DNA of 64,000 nucleotides from Theocolax elegans (GCA_026168455.1 CM047425.1:43172711-43236710), one strand, 5' to 3'. Positions 22,714 through 35,586 are shown, counted from the stretch's first letter. Numbers and translations: made by a program. Notes: a model not told the origin generated them from the letters alone.

Positions 22714-22920
22714 ACCTTGGAAAAACAAAATTAACTGATGCATATTATTATGGTGCATGCGCAGTTGTTACATATCAATCGTAGCTATGCGCAAAAGTTA
22801 TTTTTACGCATATAAATGATGTATATATGTACATAAATAAAAAATAGCATTTGAGCATAGCTACAATTGATAGGGACCAACTGCGCATGTTCCATAATAA
22901 TAATTATGTTTTTCCAAGGT
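22714..22920. mobile_element. 207-bp MITE with TA flanks
   Basis: ACCTTGGAAAAAC and GTTTTTCCAAGGT end a pair of roughly 85-bp inverted repeats (with TGCGCAGTTG/CAACTGCGCA inside), each bordered by TA. TA duplication suggests Tc1/mariner mobilisation. No coding capacity. Confidence 0.75.
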
Positions 22921-22924
22921 TAAA

Positions 22925-24190
22925 AATATGTTTGCACTACGTTAAAAAATATTACTTTCATAAAATTAAATTCTAACGTTTAAAGGTTTTAGACCATTAT
23001 ATAATTTGAACGTTCTTACAATATTGTGTGCTGATAGGGATAATGAAATATTCAAATAATATTCTAGCTTCCTAGACGCTTTTTTCAAATTAGTAATTCT
23101 TGTAATATATTTCGCAAATCTTCCATCTAATCTTTGGTGGTATAATCCCGAAAACTTCGCTGAACATATCTTGAATCATTTCGTGGAAGATTCCTGGAAT
23201 GATTTGAAAATATTTCAATCGACAACAAACAAAGCCCTCTCTTTCAATCTTCCAGAAATGTTTCTAAAATATTGCATAAAACATTCCGCGGAAGATTGCT
23301 TGAAGATTTATGGTACATATTGTGTAACATTAGGTGAAATATTTAGTTAATATTGAGGAAGTATTACTAAAAAAAAAGAAGTTTGATCTTTCACAAAAAT
23401 ATTTATAAAATATTATAGGATTATATTAATGAATATTCCAACTAGATATTGTTGAAATATTCCTCGAAGGATTATATTTAAATATTATATAAATATTTCA
23501 TAAATATTCCATAGAACGTTCCATGGAATATTTTGGAATATTCCATGTAACATTTATGAAATATTTCTGCAACATTGCATGGAAAATTTAAAAAATCGAT
23601 TTGTGGAAAAACTTGTGGAAGATTCGTGAAAGATTTGAGTAATATTCCTCCGGAATATTTCACGTAAATATTTTGAAATATTCCTTTGTAATATTTCATA
23701 CTGTGTGGGTAGTAAACGATAAAAGTGGTTTTTTTCGCACAGTAAATGAAAGTGCTTTTTTCGCGTAGACATTGAAGTGTTTTTTTTCGTACGGAGCGAT
23801 GATATTTTTTCCAACAGAATACTTGTCGTTTCCATTAATTAAATATTTATATATTTTTTTTGGTTAAACTCCATAAAGTTTCTGCATAGGAAGTACTGAA
23901 ATCAAAGCGGAATAATCGACAAGTATTTTTTACCATACCATACATTGTATGAATTAAACTTTTATGAATTAAACTTTTATATATTTTGCTTAAACTCGAC
24001 ATAAAAAATTTTTATTAATTTTGCACAAAACTGATAAAAAGGAAACTTATTTTTTTTATTCCCTTTAAATAAACAATGTCTATCTTTCCCGTGCTTTATA
24101 TCTGTAATTTCTCTCTTTTTTTGCTCTTTAATAAAATAATACTTGCACCACCATTGATTAAGTATTTCAGTCGAGTTATTATATAGTTAT
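22925..24190. other. AT-rich region rich in GAATATTC-like phrases
   Basis: From 23100 to 23700 phrases such as GGAAGATT, GGAATATT and TTCCATGGAATATT recur irregularly in both orientations, like a very diverged tandem repeat. ORFs here arise from it. A related phrase is also present at 22600-22670. No gene is supported. Confidence 0.45.
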
Positions 24191-24196
24191 AAGAAA

Positions 24197-24439
24197 ACAA
24201 TATTTATCGATATAACAGTATATGTCTCATATCGAAGCCATAGGGTTCTAAACGGGTATAAAATACAATAAAATTCTGGTTTGTCGCTTATATCTCGGAA
24301 AGGTTAAGAAATACGGTGAAAATGACCGAATCCTCAGGCTTCCAAAGGGGTTCCTATTATCGTTTCTTAACACATTGGTGCCTGAAAAATTCGCTAACGG
24401 CAATTATTAATTTTTAACAAGAAAGCAATATTTATCGAT
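24197..24439. repeat. 229-bp satellite, left part
   Basis: A unit starting TCATATCGAAGCCATAG at 24227 is cut at 24439 by the LTR insertion and resumes at 26420. 213 bases left of the break plus 16 after the duplicated CGAT give 229, equal to the spacing of the next two units (26440 and 26669). Confidence 0.85.
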
Positions 24440-26419
24440 TGCGACGCTACTTTTCGTCGGGAAGAATTTAATTAGATTAAATTAAAGGCCGACGGAGGTT
24501 CCGTCGTAGCGACGTTAAAAATGGCTAGATATCGCCGATTTGTATTTGATTGGGCGCCTGGCGATATTTAAATTAAACAGATCTAATTACACTAACAACA
24601 CGACTCGGCAACCCGGCAAATCCTCACCTCGACTCCTCGTCTCAGAGGGAATCCCGACGGCTGGCCACCTCGAAACCGGCGGCTTTTAGAGTAAATGGAA
24701 ATTATCAAATAACACTCACAAATTCTATCTTTAACCACAACTCATTTATTTAGGAATTCAAAATAATATTATAAGTCCGGCACCGACACAATTATTAACC
24801 GCGATCCGCGACCGGCTCACACACGTGCACACAATCTCTCACACTCCGTTTAATCCGTCCGGCAAATAATAAAAATATAAAAGATAAATATTAATAATAA
24901 TTCGGCCGCCCGTCGGGCTAACCGTAACTATACTCGCCTAATTAATTTTCAACTCCAACCAACTCCACTCGACCCTACTCTACTCGACTACAACTCAACT
25001 CAAAAATACTCAACTCTACTATACAAAATGGCTACTTCGCCTCAAAAATACTACCCTACAACACTAAAGGACGTCTATCTCCTCGGACGATCAGGTAGCG
25101 AATCATCGAGACCGGCTTCTTCATCCGGCTGGCGGCGTGGCTTGATCCCCAAAATTAAGGATTTTCCTCCCCACCCTATCGATATCCTGCTCTATCTTAC
25201 TCTATTCCTTATCTACCGGCGTTGATTAGGGTGGTTGATTGCGTGATCGATACGCGTAGTCAGCCTTGATCTTATTTCCGTCAAGGCTGATTATCCAATA
25301 ATAGTGGTTTACGTCACCACCAACCTGTTCATTATTGGGTCGATCACGCAACCAATCATCCCCTGGCACTCGGAAGGCGCGCATTACAAATAGATAATTA
25401 CCAGATCGGTAACCCAGTCGGTGCTGCCGCCCCGTGCCTACCGGCTATATAATTCATACTAACTGTCCCGACACACTCATACAATAATTAATATTTAACT
25501 TCCAGCAACTATTTACAAATATATACATACTCTAAAAATTAATACAAAACTCCCCAAACTCTACCGACGGATCTGCAGAATTTTTATTTAAAATTAACTA
25601 CGCTATCTAGCTAAATTAATTAATCTAATATTATATACGTGCGCGCGCTATATGCAATAGTATATACCAATACATAGGTGTGCGCACACCGTATATATCT
25701 ATATATATATATATTCTATTATGCCGCGGTATACCTTCGCACGCATACATTAGGTATACCGCGACTCCTACTCTACTCGCGCGCTCCCCTCGCTCTGCGC
25801 GCTCCCACCCATAATCCCACTCACGGTCGCTCACTTGAGCTCTTCGCGCGCGCAACACTCTCGCGGCTCGAGTGATTCCCCCCTGTCCGCGCACCTCGTT
25901 TAGTGCCGCACGATCGTCGCCGTCGGTGCCGCGTTCCCCGGTATACGGGTGTAAGGTGGGGGAGCACCCTGGCTCTCCCGACTAGTTGTACGTAGTTCAG
26001 GCGTGCGCGCACCCATGCGCCATCTCGACCGTCGTCGTCTGCTGAGCACGTGTGACGGTTGAGGTTAGGACGCCGCCTAACCTCCCGTCTTGTTGACATC
26101 AGCAGCGGGTACGCCAGGTATCGTGAGACGACCTGGGCTCGGTCCTTGGCTCACGATACCTCTCGGCCGTGGTCTGGGTCGTGATCCGCGTAATACCGTC
26201 GGGTATCGGTCGCGTCGTTCGTCGGCTCCGTCGCTAAAACATACCCATACCGTGGGTATCAGTGTTTATTTTAAAGTGCATCGGTGCACTTCGGTCCGCC
26301 AGCGCTACGCTATCTGCGACGCGATCGCGAGCTATTATAAATTAAAGTATGCATGCACATGACTTATAAATACAAGCCATGTGGATGTACTTGTGCGTTG
26401 TATATTTTACAACGTCACA
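24440..26419. mobile_element. solo LTR, 1980 bp, with CGAT target duplication
   Basis: Starts TGCGACGCT and ends ACGTCACA, flanked by CGAT on both sides (24436-24439 and 26420-26423). TG..CA ends and a 4-bp duplication are the marks of Gypsy-type LTR elements. The inside is GC-rich and has no retroviral-type protein, so it is an LTR without internal region, the usual product of LTR-LTR recombination. A segment near 25296-25485, including a TATA-like GGCTATATAATTC, is related to 29785-29985 beside the Gypsy pol. Hairpins include CAGCCTTGA/TCAAGGCTG (25260). Confidence 0.8.
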
Positions 26420-26785
26420 CGATATAACACTTGTATGTCTCATATCGAAGCCATAGTGTTCTAAACGGGTATAAAATACAATAAAATTCTGGTTTTTCGC
26501 TTATATCTCGGAAAGGGTAAGAAATACGGTGAAAATGGCCGAATTTTCAGGCTGCCAAAGGGGTTCCTACTTTGGTTTCTTCACACAATGGTGGCTAAAA
26601 CTTTACTAGCAGCTACTATTAATTTTTAACTAAAAGGCAATATTTATCGATTCAAGAGTTAAAAAGTCTCATATCAAAGCCCATAGTGTTCTAACCGTGT
26701 ATAAAGTAGAATAAAATTTTCGTTTTTCGCTTGTATCTCCAAAACGGTAAGAGATACGGTGAAAATATCCGAATTTGCCACGTTT
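26420..26785. repeat. 229-bp satellite, right part
   Basis: Units begin at 26440 and 26669 (TCATATCGAAG / TCATATCAAAG). The second is incomplete and fades after CGAATTTGCC near 26780. Confidence 0.8.
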
Positions 26786-27755
26786 CAACTACTGCTATAT
26801 GTTTTTACTTCTATACGCGTTCTGTCACGGACTGGAAAGCATTCTGTCTCTTTCTATCTTATGGATTTCCCATACTATTGCTATCTCTTTTTGTTTCGAG
26901 TTGACTATATGTATCAAAACGGAGAAGACAAAAATCGAGTAACAAAAATCGACATCCAATGTCTGCCGCAGCTTTTCTTAATTATGCGTGAATTAATTCG
27001 CACAACATATAAACAGAAGATAAATTAATAGGCAAAGTAATGTTTCATAGATTTTATAAAAATTAATAGTATATAATAAATGGATAGTAAATGAAAAACA
27101 TGAGGGCTGAGTTAGCTGTATACATGGCTTACGTGCCCGTACTATATAACGAAATAATATAAATTGATACTTTTACGAATAATAAGGATTGATTCCATTT
27201 TACTGTACAGAAGAAGAAAAAATTAAGAATAAAAAGTAATAAACATATTGAAAATAATTTAAAATTGTAATCAGATAGAAAATACGTCCCAATTTATTAT
27301 GATTTCAGAGCACTTCTGTTGATGGTAATTAGTTATTTATTACAGTAATAATAAGATACACAAAAGTTTATTTGAAAGTAATAGTAGTTTTTAATAAAGA
27401 AATTAAACAATATCAGTAGTATTTTTCAGTATAAAAAATATTTGAGGATTGTTTTTTATTTTATAGTGAAAATTTTTCACTGCTATTAAAAAGTTTAACA
27501 TGATATTATTTAATTAATGCTGTAACTGTTTAATGGACAAATTATAATAACAAGGAGACCCTTATATGTTTGGGAAACTGATCGTGCCCAGCTTGTAGGA
27601 TATGTTTTCTGATATAAAAATATGTAGAAAGCCAGAGCCGCAGACTCAAACAATCGTTTTTTCAACAGTTATACGCTATTAAAACAAAATTTCCAAAAAT
27701 TCGATACTTCACTTTAAACGCTTGTAACTTCTAACCTATCAAATATTGACATTCA
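26786..27755. other. AT-rich stretch, no gene seen
   Basis: Only low-complexity chance ORFs. No repeats stronger than AT runs were noticed. Confidence 0.4.
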
Positions 27756-27758
27756 TGA

Positions 27759-29126
27759 CAAAGTTTAATGAAAAGCTGAGATAAAATAGATATAATCTAA
27801 AAAAAAGACGCTCAAATCCGTTGGAAAGTAGCAAAATTACAGCCGAATTAAAAATTAGAATTCTAGAAGTTTATTGATTTTTTAAGCTAAAGGTGAACGC
27901 CAACGGAAAGCATTTGAAGTATATCTATATACATTCCAAATTTGTATATATAGATATACTTGCAATGTTAAAAATGAAACTTTGTCGGTTAATTTTGGCT
28001 TTTCCTTCCATTTCCCGAAAATCATTTTTTGTTTTGCAAATGAAATATCGCTAGTAAAAGTAAAAGATAAGTCATGATTAATACGTCTTGGAACGTCTTT
28101 ATACTTATAGGCGGACTCCTTTAAATTCTCAACCCATTTGAGACCCAAGTAAACTGTTTTTTCCGAACACTTTTAAGTACATAATTGTATTGGTAAAATA
28201 AAGTTATTTTTGTCCAAAATCCTGTGTAAGGGTTTTTTTAAGGTGCTATTTCAGAATCTATAACTTATTTTGTCAAAAAAATTCAGCAACTCTATTAACT
28301 TTAACATTTAAAAAAAAGTCGAAATTTAAAAGATTTTATTTTGTTAAATCAATTTTTGTTGCTGTTCATACATTTAAATAATCAAAATATCGATAGTAAA
28401 AGTGATCTGACTGTTTGACGTTTCCAAAACTCTGGTTTCAAACTTTTTTAGCCCTTTTAGTTTTATCAAAATGACGACCTTTATGGAAGATCGTTACATT
28501 AAACTTTATGATATTTTTTAAACAATTTTGATACATTTCTTGATTTTTCAAAAATGGTAAAATTCAAAATTCAGAACTTTGCTCAAAATGATCCGAAAAA
28601 ATTCATGCGTATTCTCTAAGTAATTCTAAGTATTTTTTATTCTTGAATATTTTTTCGTAAACTTCATACTTCTCGATAACAAAAATGAAATTTAATATAA
28701 CGATCTTCCATAAATGTCGCCATTTTGATAAAACTAAAAGGGCTAAAAAAGTTTACAACCAGGGTTCTGGAAACGTCAAACAGTTGAATCAATTTTTTTA
28801 TCGATATTTTGATTATTTAAATGTATAAACAGCTACAAAAATGGATTTGAATAAAAAAATTTTAAATTTCGACTTTTTTAAAACAAAATATTGAAGTTAA
28901 TAAAGTTATTGAATTTTGTTTTGTTATCGAAGCCCTGTGTACAGGATTTCGGACAAAAATAACTTTGTTTTACCAATAGAATTATGTACTTGAAAATGTT
29001 CTCAAAAAACAGTTCACTTGGGCCTTGATGGATTAATTCAGCTGTAATTTTACTCCTTTTCAACGGATTTGAGCGTCTTTTTCTTAGATTATATCTATTT
29101 TATCTCAGGTTTTCACTAAAGTTTTG
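27759..29126. mobile_element. foldback element, about 1.37 kb, with an insert in one arm
   Basis: The left arm begins CAAAGTTTAATGAAAAGCTG and the right arm ends with the diverged inverse at 29126. Further complementary blocks include AGGGCTAAAAAAGTTT (28738) against AAACTTTTTTAGCCCTTT (28440) and the TTTTGTCC..GGACAAAA pair at 28210/28957. The left arm has about 270 extra bases (27868-28140), spanned by a minus-strand ORF of 88 residues (28148-27882) with no recognised family. The centre near 28590 resembles the interior of the TTAA foldback at 10.4 kb (TTTTTTCGTAAAC / TTTTTTCGCAAAATG), suggesting related elements. Target duplication not determined. Confidence 0.65.
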
Positions 29127-29784
29127 TTACGTCGATTATATTTAATTTTTTTTAATTGATTATGTATTATGTAGAAATATGTTCAGTATCTTTAAACTCT
29201 TGATTAATTGACTAAGATTAAATAAGTATAGGTATACAATGTTGCAAATATAATACGCTGTTATTTTTATTTTATTGATTAAAAAAAATTGTTTATAACT
29301 GAATACTAGGTTAATTAATTACATTTATATTCTACATTATTATTAATTATATTTTAAAATTATAAAGTTAAAAAAATATATAAAAAATATATATAAACTT
29401 TGTATAATTACGACTTATGATTGTTGCTAGTAAATTATTAATATCTGTTTTTATTGTAATTTTGATAACTATAATATACTACAATATTATACTTAAAAAT
29501 CATATTAGGATCTACAGTAGAAAATATGTTAGGCTTTTATAGCAATTTTATTATGATACTATAATAACCTTTAAGAATGGATGAGAATATTAACTCATCC
29601 ACTTATAATTGACCATTATTTTTCTTTAAATTATTTAACGTATTGTGACTATCAGTCATTTATATCCTTCAGCATTGAAATAAAAATCATTGTATATGTT
29701 CAAAAGTTTTTCAAGAAAAAACGAACTGACGTATTAAAATAATAAAAAAGGTTATAAAAGTTATTGAATAATTGTAAGGATTGA
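29127..29784. other. AT-rich stretch, no gene seen
   Basis: No supported feature. Confidence 0.4.
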
Positions 29785-29985
29785 AAACAATAATAGTAAT
29801 TCACGTCACCACCATTCCATTAATTATTGGCTCGATCTCGCAACCAATTACCTTTGGCAGGAAAACGCGCGTTACAAACATTAAATTACTATATCGGTAA
29901 CCTAGTCGGTGATGCCGTCCCGTGCCTACTGGCTATATTAATCCTACTAATTACTACTCCCGACAGACTTATACTACAATTAGTT
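29785..29985. repeat. LTR-related fragment upstream of Gypsy pol
   Basis: About 200 bp related to 25296-25500 in the solo LTR (shared ACGTCACCACCA, CCCGTGCCTAC, GGCTATAT). It abuts the protease region of Gypsy pol directly, so gag, the primer site and most of the 5' LTR are missing. The Gypsy copy is 5' truncated or recombined here. Confidence 0.6.
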
Positions 29986-31001
29986 TGAACGGTTTGCAGT
30001 CGGTAACCGCGCTTGGCAGATCCATTCTCGATAAGCAAGCGGATAGTGCTAAGCTTGCGGATGGTAGCACACACCAGTTGTGTGGACTCGTTATGCTACC
30101 TTTTACCATTGGTAAAAACACGCGAGAAATACGGATCGCAATTATGCCGAATTTAGAAGCGGAATGCTATTTAGGAGTGAATTTCATTCGAGCATTCCGA
30201 GCAGTTCTAGACCCAGATTCCGACTGTTTATACTTCAAAGGGTCATCACAATTTCTACAGCTGGAAGTGGCAAGTATGGAGAGTGGTCACGCTTTGTTGT
30301 CGTCAGAGGGTGTGGCCGCCGCGACAGACGATGAGCGCCAAAAACTGCGTGAACTTCTGGATCAAGTGCTGTCCAGTACTTTGCCAAAGATCGGCCGATC
30401 ATACGATGTTGAGCATGTTATCGACGTCGGTTCAGCGCGCTGATCAAACAAAGGTATTATCCCGTCTCGGATAAGATTCGAGAGGAGATGCATCGACAAG
30501 TTCGAGAGATGATCGAGACAGGTGTTATAGAACCGTCTAATAGCGGTTAGTCTAGTCCAGTGGTGATGGCTAAGAAGGGCGAAAATGCAAGTCGTTTTTG
30601 CATTGATTTCAGGAAGGTCAACGCCTTGACCAAATCTGATGCGCATCCTTTGCCGTTTATGCAAGATATTTTACGCAAACAAGAGAGTCCGATATATTTT
30701 TTTTTTTTATTATTATTTTAACGTCGCTCTTTTTATGCTCCCAAACCGGTGCTAATCAGCGACGGAGGTCATACGATGTCTTGGTGAAGAAAGCACTTGG
30801 TGAAAATACATTTGCCAGTGGTGTTTGTATCAATCGGCCGGGGCCGGGAATCGAACCTGGGACCTCCAGATTACGAGCCCGACGCCCTACCGACCGAGCC
30901 ATCGCAGGTCCGATATATATCTACGATAGATATGAACTGCGCATATCATCAAATACCTCTGCAAATGGAATCGCGCCTGATTACAGCATTTACGGTACCT
31001 G
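29985..31001 (+). pseudogene. Gypsy pol part 1: protease and RT start
   Basis: Plus-strand reading shows the C-terminal part of a retropepsin-like domain (RSILDKQADSAKLADG, IMPNLEAECYLGVNFIRAFR). After a one-base frameshift near 30440 comes the RT entrance (YYPVSDKIREEMHRQVREMI, ASRFCIDFRKVNAL) with one TAG near 30548. The SINE at 30698-30907 interrupts next, and RT resumes as ISTIDMNCAYHQIP, the block with the first catalytic Asp, to 31001. Pol normally copies the element RNA in virus-like particles. The catalytic DSG/DTG of the protease is not seen, as the 5' end is lost. The reading continues after the 10.6-kb insertion at 41600. Confidence 0.85.
30698..30907 (-). mobile_element. tRNA-derived SINE, 210 bp, in Gypsy RT
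   Basis: Minus-strand head CCTGCGATGGCTCGGTCGG has a Pol III A-box-like TGGCTCGGTCGG, and GGTTCGATTCC is a perfect B box. The tail is oligo(A)/AAT. Flanked by an 11-bp duplication GTCCGATATAT (30687-30697 and 30908-30918). The anticodon-like loop reads CTCGTAA, so the parent may be a Thr(CGT) or a changed Met tRNA. A second copy is at 47782-47992. Confidence 0.9.
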
Positions 31002-31717
31002 CCCGCGCAGAAAAAATTCCATGGATAAATTATTGGAAATATTTTCTTTGGAAAATAGTGGTAGGCTACCACGTAAAAACATGGCAAAGCCATTGCTAAT
31101 GAGCAGAAGCCAGGTTTTTCCAATAAGAAAAACTTCCCAATTCATAGAGAAAACGTGGTAATCATTTGGCAACCATTTTTAATTAAAAGGATAATAATAT
31201 CCCACGAAAATTATTTATTCTTGTTATTTATGAATCATTGTATTCTATAAAGAATTTTCATGGAAAAAATATAGATTTTTTAGATTAAAAATGCTTAGGG
31301 CGAGGAAAAGTTTCCCACGAAAAACTCAAGTTGTTTTATTGTTACATCTTTGCTTATAAATAGAATAAATTGTTGTAAAAAATTGATGTTTTACCTTCGC
31401 GTATCAACCCTAAAGAAGAGAAATATGCTAATGAAGTTACAGTCTTTTTTATTGTTAAATTATCGAATTTTCGTTGGCAATGATTGTTCAAAAGTGTTGC
31501 AGTTCCTGTGCTACACATCAAAAATCAGTATAACCCATGAAAATTATATATTTTTTTATTGTTGAATCTTATTATTCTATAAAAAAATTTCATAGCAAAA
31601 ACATCTAATTTTTGGATTAAAAATGCTACGGTCGAAGAAAAAAATTTTCCACGAAAAACCCAAATTGTTATATTGATAAATCGATGCTTATACATTGAAT
31701 AATTCGTTGTAAAAAAT
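31002..31717 (+). repeat. left TIR of the EnSpm-like transposon
   Basis: Matches 41599-40884 inverted for its whole 716 bp with scattered substitutions. It contains a subterminal phrase GCTAATGAGCAGAAGCCAGG that resembles GCTAATGAGCAGAATCCATG in the palindrome at 31983-32513. Confidence 0.9.
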
Positions 31718-31982
31718 TGATTGTCTCTGTGTTAAGTATCATTTGAACATAGAAGAAATATACGAGTAAATTCCAAGTTCTTGTAACTGTAAAATCCTTT
31801 TATTTTAGATCACAATTAATGAGAATGTTAACAATAACTAATTAATTAATAATTAACAAATAGGTAATATTTATAAATAATTACGGTCATGTTATTTTAC
31901 AAAACAATACTAATACATTTCAAAATTTACTGAAAATAATATTTATATAAGATATATTTACATTTTTTTCATGCATTCGTAG

Positions 31983-32513
31983 AAAAAAATTCATGTGACA
32001 ATCATGGCAAAATTTTTCCTTGCAATATCTTGGCAAAATCGTGGCTAATGAGCAGAATCCATGATTTTGCAAGGATATTGCCATAAATATTATTTAAAAT
32101 ATAATAAAAAAAAATTAAAATTAAAATAATTCTTTCGCTCTACCAACTGAGCTATTTTATTATTTATATCAATATTTTTAATTCAGGTTAAATATAAAAA
32201 ACAATAGCAGCACATTTCAATTCATTTTATAACCTGAATTTAACATATTGATATATAAACAATAAAATAGCTCAGTTGGTAGAGCGAAAAACTTCGGTAT
32301 AACAAATCCAAGTTCGAGTCTCCGAAGGATTACTCTCTTTTTCAATTATAGTTAATTAAATACCATACGTTTACAATAAATTTTAATTTTTTTATTATAT
32401 TTTAAATAATATTTATGGCAATATCCTTGCAAAATCATGGATTCTGCTCATTAGCCACGATTTTGCCAAGATATTGCAAGGAAAAATTTTGCCATGATTT
32501 TCACATGAATTTT
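31983..32513. mobile_element. palindromic element with tRNA-like core
   Basis: Outer inverted repeats (left AATTCATGTGACAATCATGG at 31990, right CCATGATTTTCACATGAATT) run inward for about 120 bp. An inner pair carries a tRNA-like D-arm on both strands: CTACCAACTGAGCTATTTTA at 32146 and TAAAATAGCTCAGTTGGTAG at 32264. Only the right copy continues into an anticodon- and T-arm-like sequence. It lies between the left TIR and the 3' end of the transposase gene. Target duplication not clear. Confidence 0.65.
32264..32332 (+). tRNA. tRNA-like sequence (probable pseudo-tRNA)
   Basis: AGCTCAGTTGGTAGAGC is an excellent D-arm/A box. AAGTTCGAGTCTC is close to a T-arm/B box. The middle (GAAAAACTTCGGTATAACAAA) does not give a clear 5-bp anticodon stem with a 7-nt loop, and the acceptor ends do not pair well. 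Likely tRNA-derived, not a working tRNA. Confidence 0.35.
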
Positions 32514-32534
32514 TTGTCTACACGATATCAAATT

Positions 32535-35500
32535 TCATTCTTCCTCTATAACATTAATTGGTTCTGCTACGTAGTATAGGTTTTCAACTGTTAGAAAAAA
32601 ACAGACACTTATCAAGTTTTGTATGTCGACAATGTCTAATTCATTTGTTGTTTCAGATTGAAAAATAAATGTATCTATGTTACCTCGTTGATTAGGAAGT
32701 TTCAAAGAATTTTGTAATAAATCTAATTTGTTGATAAATGCGTAATACTTTTCATTGCATGAACAAGACTTTCTACATTCACATTCGGAAACTTTGAAAT
32801 AATATTTAACTATACCATAATAGTAGCAATTGTATAAATATTTAACATATTTAGAGCATGTGACAGTTTGTCTTACATACTCTTCTGATGTATATAAATA
32901 TCCTTCTTTTAAAAGTCTTAAAAATTTAAAGACGTTTTTGTTTTCTGCAAAATCTAAAATTAAAGAATAATTTTCTCTATCCAAAATTCTTTTGAAAGTA
33001 CCAATAATGTACAATGATTTTTCTACTTTACATGATTTCAATTTATTTTTACCATTTTCTTCCAACGAAGCAATTAATTTAATTGAATATATTAACATAA
33101 ACAATGAATTACAAATTTGTAATTGTGCTGAATTGCTACTGTGAACCAAATATTTTAGCTTTCCATTAATGTTTTCAAAGGGAAAACAGGAAAGTGTCCA
33201 AAGAGGGCCAAAATCATTAACAGTTTGTAACAAATGCAGTAATTGATGCAAGTTAAAGGACATATTTTTTTTACCATATAAATATTCAAATTTTCGAACA
33301 TATTCATGTAACATTCGCTTTGATGAAGTTACCACTTCAAACGAAATTGACGTTTTACAAAGCAAAAACACAGATAAAACAAGCAATTTGTAATGGTCAT
33401 AATAAATTTGTGGTAATATATCTTTAAGTACTGGAATTGAGAAATAAAAAAACCAATTTTTTAGTTCGGAAGCTTTCCAGTAATTCAAGTGGGTTTCAGT
33501 GTCTCTCGGTCGTCTTTGTACAAACAATGGAGGTTTAATTAAAGAGAGGCGCGAATCTACGATTTTAATGTGACATCTTATAGAATAGTCTTCATCTGAT
33601 GATTCATTACTAAACCATAAATTCAGCAACTGATTTGTAATACCACTGAAAACGCAGTGCATTACGTCGATACAGTCGCAAAGCTGATGGTCCTTTTACA
33701 CCAAAAAGAGGTACATTCGTTAAATTTGCTTGATCTGCAAATATTTTTGTCTCGACGTCGGTACGCAAATTTAATTTCTTTGAGTATGTATAAATCCATC
33801 GATTATTTTGAGATTCACCTTTTACTTTACACTTTACACACCCATATTTTCCGTTGAATTGAATCATGTTGAGGAAAAGAGATTTCGCTGGTGCATCACA
33901 TGTTCCTGCTATAATTATTATACAATTACAATGCCTCTAATTATTTTTTTATTTATCTTAATACCATTATATTATATTATACAATATAATATTATTATAT
34001 TTTTCTAATTCATCGCGGAAAGATAATAAAAATAAATTTGGAATAGGTTTTTCTTCTCCAAACCAAAGCCCACCTATAATTAAATTTTCAGCTTTGTATC
34101 TATTTTTAGGAGAAATTTTTAAGTTTGTAAAAAAGAAAGGCCATACGTTAAATTTGGAACTTTTATAAATAGATACTCCATCTGTGTACCAACATAATGC
34201 GATATTATTTTTATTAGCTAAGATCTGGTTTTGTTCGGATAAATTTTTGTACACATCACCATCTAATATATCTTCTAAGTTGTTCACGTTGTCTTTTTGT
34301 CTTCTTACGTCGTATGTCAATTTTTCTCTAAAATCTTCATGTTCATAAAGTTTCAAGAGTTGCCCAGTTATAGACATAGTTATAAAATAACTATTTTTCG
34401 ATACTAATCTGATGCGTTTTGTGCATGGAACATTTTCATTTTTTATTAAAATTAAGCAGTGGGGGCAATAAAATTTTCAAATCAAAGGAGCTTGATTTGA
34501 TGAAAAATATTGTCTAAATTTATACAATGTATTAGCGCAAAGGTTTGGTTGTGGGCAATGAATTTGTAATAAAATAGGTAAGTCTGATATAGCCTCGCTT
34601 GTTAATTTATGACGTATTGCATACGTCAAGATTGATATTAAACTGTCTTTAAAAGTTATTGTTGCACCTGCATATATTGGTCTATCGTCTGTATTCACGT
34701 CATCGAAATTATTATATGTACTATCTGTGTAATCTTCCTCATCACTAGAAGAGCTTGAAGACGAATCTTCATGTCGAAATGTTTCGAAATTCGAGTTATC
34801 ATATGTCACATCTGAATCTAAAAGAAATGATCTTTATTAATCTGGTATCATTTATTTAAAATAAAATTTCAGTTTTAAGGTGTCGCCAAGGTGATCTGTT
34901 TTAGCGACATTTTGATAAATGGTAGGTCAAAGTTTTCTCGAAATGGGATAGACCGTTTCGGCTGAAAATTTGAAGATTTATCAAAAATACAAATAGGAAG
35001 GGTGGACAACTCATTAAATATCATAAAATTAAAAAGTCCATTAAAAATAAATAAAATCTGTTAATAAACAAATAAAAATTTATTATACAAACGTAACACT
35101 TAACATTAATAGTATAATAATAATAATGAGATTACTTTTCAATTTTAAGACAGATCACTTTGGCGTCGCCTGAAATAAATAACTTCCAAAATACTAAAAA
35201 TGTATTAATATCGTAACAATTTTTTTGTAATATTTTCTTAACAGTACAAAAAGTGTTAAATATTTTGCAAATATAAAGGTGTATATTGTGTTTAACAATG
35301 TCAAAAATATATTATATATATAAAGGAATTTATTTATTGATTTATATGTAACAAAAACAATGTATACTAGTGTGATTAAAATGAGTTCTATGATATTGTT
35401 TACAGATTAAACACAGCAGTATTATTTAAAATATTTTTGTGTATTGTTCAAGATTGGAAAAATTTTAATATATTGAAAATTTCGTGATTTAATTGCAAAA

Positions 35501-35554
35501 TTTATGAAAGATAATTTAATAATTATATCAATGCAATTAACATGTAAAGGTAAA

Positions 35555-35586
<32 letters not shown>

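Noticed and set aside
25631..26362. Several Arg-rich ORFs on both strands
   Set aside because: They lie inside the solo LTR bounded by CGAT and reflect its GC-rich sequence.
24181..26790. CRISPR-like array from the regularly spaced repeats
   Set aside because: The repeats are 229-bp satellite units, tandem without unique spacers, in a eukaryotic context.
31350..31565. ORF of 71 residues also found at 41036-41251
   Set aside because: Present in both TIRs of the EnSpm-like element; two mirrored copies of non-coding TIR sequence.
32264..32332. Functional tRNA gene
   Set aside because: A good D-arm and an approximate T-arm, but no clear anticodon stem-loop or pairing acceptor; kept only as tRNA-like.
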